Assembly: GCA_017543025.1 (NCBI GenBank)
Contig: JAFYGX010000166.1
Coordinates: 1 to 15,056 of the forward strand
Length of the DNA stretch: 15,056 nucleotides
Reading direction: 5' to 3'
DNA from: Solobacterium sp.
Lineage (GTDB): Bacteria; Bacillota_I; Bacilli_A; Erysipelotrichales; Erysipelotrichaceae
Shown: one piece after another, positions 14,340 through 15,056 of the stretch
Numbering within the stretch: the stretch's first letter is position 1
Layout: each line of letters begins with the position of its first letter
Made by a program: the position numbers and the translations under genes
Notes under the pieces: model-generated
The model's database searches: none
What the model was told of the DNA's origin: nothing
What the model saw: the letters and a program-made list of their open reading frames with translations, nothing else

Positions 14340-14537
14340 CCTTTCTGTGCGGAATCTGTGATGCCGGAACTGTTTTTTTTCGCAGTATTGCTGCACGGAA
14401 CAGTGCGGAGAAGGAGCCGGGTCAGCGTATCGGATATGAATGGATTTACGGCTGTACAGAAGTGAGACAGTAAACAGATCTTTCATAATATTGATACTCT
14501 CACTTTATAAAAGCATTGATCAATTCAATCCGGAAAT
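14340..14537. other. Gene-free interval
   Basis: I see no supported gene. It contains a T8 run at 14371-14378 and an AT-rich island with TTCATA (14482-14487), 18 bases, TATAAA (14506-14511), which resembles a plus-strand promoter. It points only into the terminator hairpin beyond it. TTGATCAA at 14516-14523 is palindromic. Confidence 0.3.
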
Positions 14538-14568
14538 GAAAAAAGGATCAGCTCAGCACTGATCCTTT
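14538..14568 (-). terminator. Intrinsic terminator of the right-edge minus-strand locus
   Basis: On the minus strand AAAGGATCAG (14568-14559) pairs perfectly with CTGATCCTTT (14551-14542) across a seven-base loop. It is followed by T residues (six in all on that strand). Confidence 0.7.
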
Positions 14569-14581
14569 GCCGGTGTTCCTG

Positions 14582-14717
14582 TCAGCTGAACGACAGCAGC
14601 TGGAATTCATGATAAGTCGTGCGAACCATCAGAGAACTGATCTTTCGATCCGCGTTTCGACCGGATTGCCGGGAAGAAACAGAAGACCTGTACCGTACAC
14701 AGGCTGTCCGGTAATTA
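14582..14717 (-). other. Possible frame-shifted coding remnant between the small ORF and its terminator
   Basis: Two minus-strand frames in this interval read like protein. One runs from an ATG overlapping the end of the small ORF (LVIITGQPVYGTGLLFLPGN, then PVETRIERSVL and stop). The other ends in SSLMVRTTYHEFQLLSFS at a TGA (14584-14582), only 14 bases before the terminator hairpin. Together they suggest the 3' end of a gene broken by a frameshift, but each is short and chance is possible. I recognise no family. Confidence 0.22.
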
Positions 14718-14948
14718 TTACCAGCCTCCGCCCCATGCTTTAACCGTCATCTGCAGCGTCTCATACGGCTTGATTCCAAGTGCGCGCATGGTTGTGTTTT
14801 TTGCGCAGAGCGCTCCCTGATAGTATGTCTGGCAGTTTGCGCCATCTGCCAGTGAATGTTTCCAGGTACGGGTTTCAATGCTTTCAATGGTTTCATCATA
14901 GCCGACCCAGTAAGTCATTTCGTAAGCATATGCAGTTGGATCGTTCAT
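14718..14948 (-). CDS. Unrecognised small protein, 5' end uncertain
   Basis: The 76-residue frame from ATG 14948 has AYAYEMTYWVGYDETIESIE and ends LGIKPYETLQMTVKAWGGGW. It is rich in aromatic and beta-prone residues, with two cysteines (NCQTYYQGALC), and looks like a small beta-sandwich or the end of a larger secreted domain. The same frame stays open upstream for 17 codons with protein-like sequence (DDGFKILVQYEISG) to a TGA at 15002-15000, but has no start codon there. A strong AGGAGG (14995-14990) instead serves, or directly abuts, a short frame in another phase. That frame's TGA overlaps this ATG by four bases. Either translation is coupled from a leader peptide, or the 5' end is frameshifted. 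No family recognised. Confidence 0.45.
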   Translation of the reverse strand: MNDPTAYAYEMTYWVGYDETIESIETRTWKHSLADGANCQTYYQGALCAKNTTMRALGIKPYETLQMTVKAWGGGW

Positions 14949-15011
14949 GCCGCTGATTTCGTACTGGACCAGAATTTTAAAACCATCATCCTCCTGTTTT
15001 CAGCATACATC

Positions 15012-15033
15012 ATCCGCACTGGATCCGCACTGG
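15012..15033. repeat. Exact 11-bp tandem duplication
   Basis: ATCCGCACTGG is present twice head to tail (15012-15022, 15023-15033), immediately downstream of the minus-strand -10 box and around the predicted transcript start. Eleven bases is not a multiple of three, so within a coding region it would shift the frame. Confidence 0.7.
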
Positions 15034-15039
15034 ATTATA
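15034..15039 (-). promoter_or_regulatory. -10 box (TATAAT) of the right-edge minus-strand locus
   Basis: A perfect TATAAT is read on the minus strand, placing the transcript start near 15027. The matching -35 would fall just beyond the end of the window, so the promoter cannot be confirmed. Confidence 0.45.
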
Positions 15040-15056
15040 CGAAAAAACGGCAGTGG

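Noticed and set aside
14267..14473. A plus-strand frame overlapping the end of the DUF1287 gene
   Set aside because: Its first part is out of frame within a confident gene, it crosses that gene's terminator, and it has no ribosome binding site.
1..15056. Mobile element, CRISPR, tRNA or rRNA in the window
   Set aside because: I found no transposase motifs, terminal inverted repeats with target duplications, regularly spaced repeats, or tRNA/rRNA signatures on either strand by eye; a tool-based scan could still find a degenerate element in the gene-free parts.

Overview
The window looks like ordinary chromosome from a low-to-mid-GC member of the Bacillota, probably a gut anaerobe of the Erysipelotrichia/Clostridia type. 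This is an inference from protein families, AGGAGG-type ribosome binding sites, sigma-A-like -10 boxes and many strong intrinsic terminators. I cannot name the species. There are no rRNA or tRNA genes, CRISPR arrays, complete insertion sequences or phage genes.

Left end (1-1139): the 3' end of a cardiolipin synthase gene, then about 900 bases without an intact gene. On the minus strand this stretch holds a short locus with a -10 box, a leader hairpin, a good ribosome binding site, a double-glycine leader, a four-cysteine core and a terminator. An in-frame TAA splits leader from core, so it looks like a recently broken bacteriocin-like or pheromone-like peptide gene. A second reading-frame remnant lies beyond it.

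Middle (1140-7970): a DUF4037 nucleotidyltransferase-like gene (+) converges through a shared terminator on a minus-strand pair, an S-adenosylmethionine hydrolase (DUF62) followed by a family II (DHH) inorganic pyrophosphatase with an N-terminal membrane anchor. Divergent from these is a plus-strand pair, a MATE efflux transporter and a maltose/galactoside-type O-acetyltransferase, followed by a separately promoted PAP2-family membrane phosphatase.

Right (8161-14340): a membrane diguanylate cyclase with two periplasmic-binding-protein-like sensor domains. It converges on a minus-strand DUF2828/vWA protein that resembles Ro60 in layout and has an unusually structured 5' flank. Next come two overlapping single-domain chromate-transporter (CHR) genes and a membrane-anchored DUF1287 protein.

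Right edge (14340-15056): a minus-strand locus with a terminator, possible frame-shifted coding remnants, a small unrecognised ORF, an exact 11-bp tandem duplication and a -10 box whose -35 lies outside the window.

Most genes are housekeeping or accessory singletons or pairs. The parts that known families do not explain are the broken double-glycine peptide locus, the structured flank of the DUF2828 gene, the membrane-tethered pyrophosphatase beside a SAM hydrolase, and the disturbed right-edge locus.
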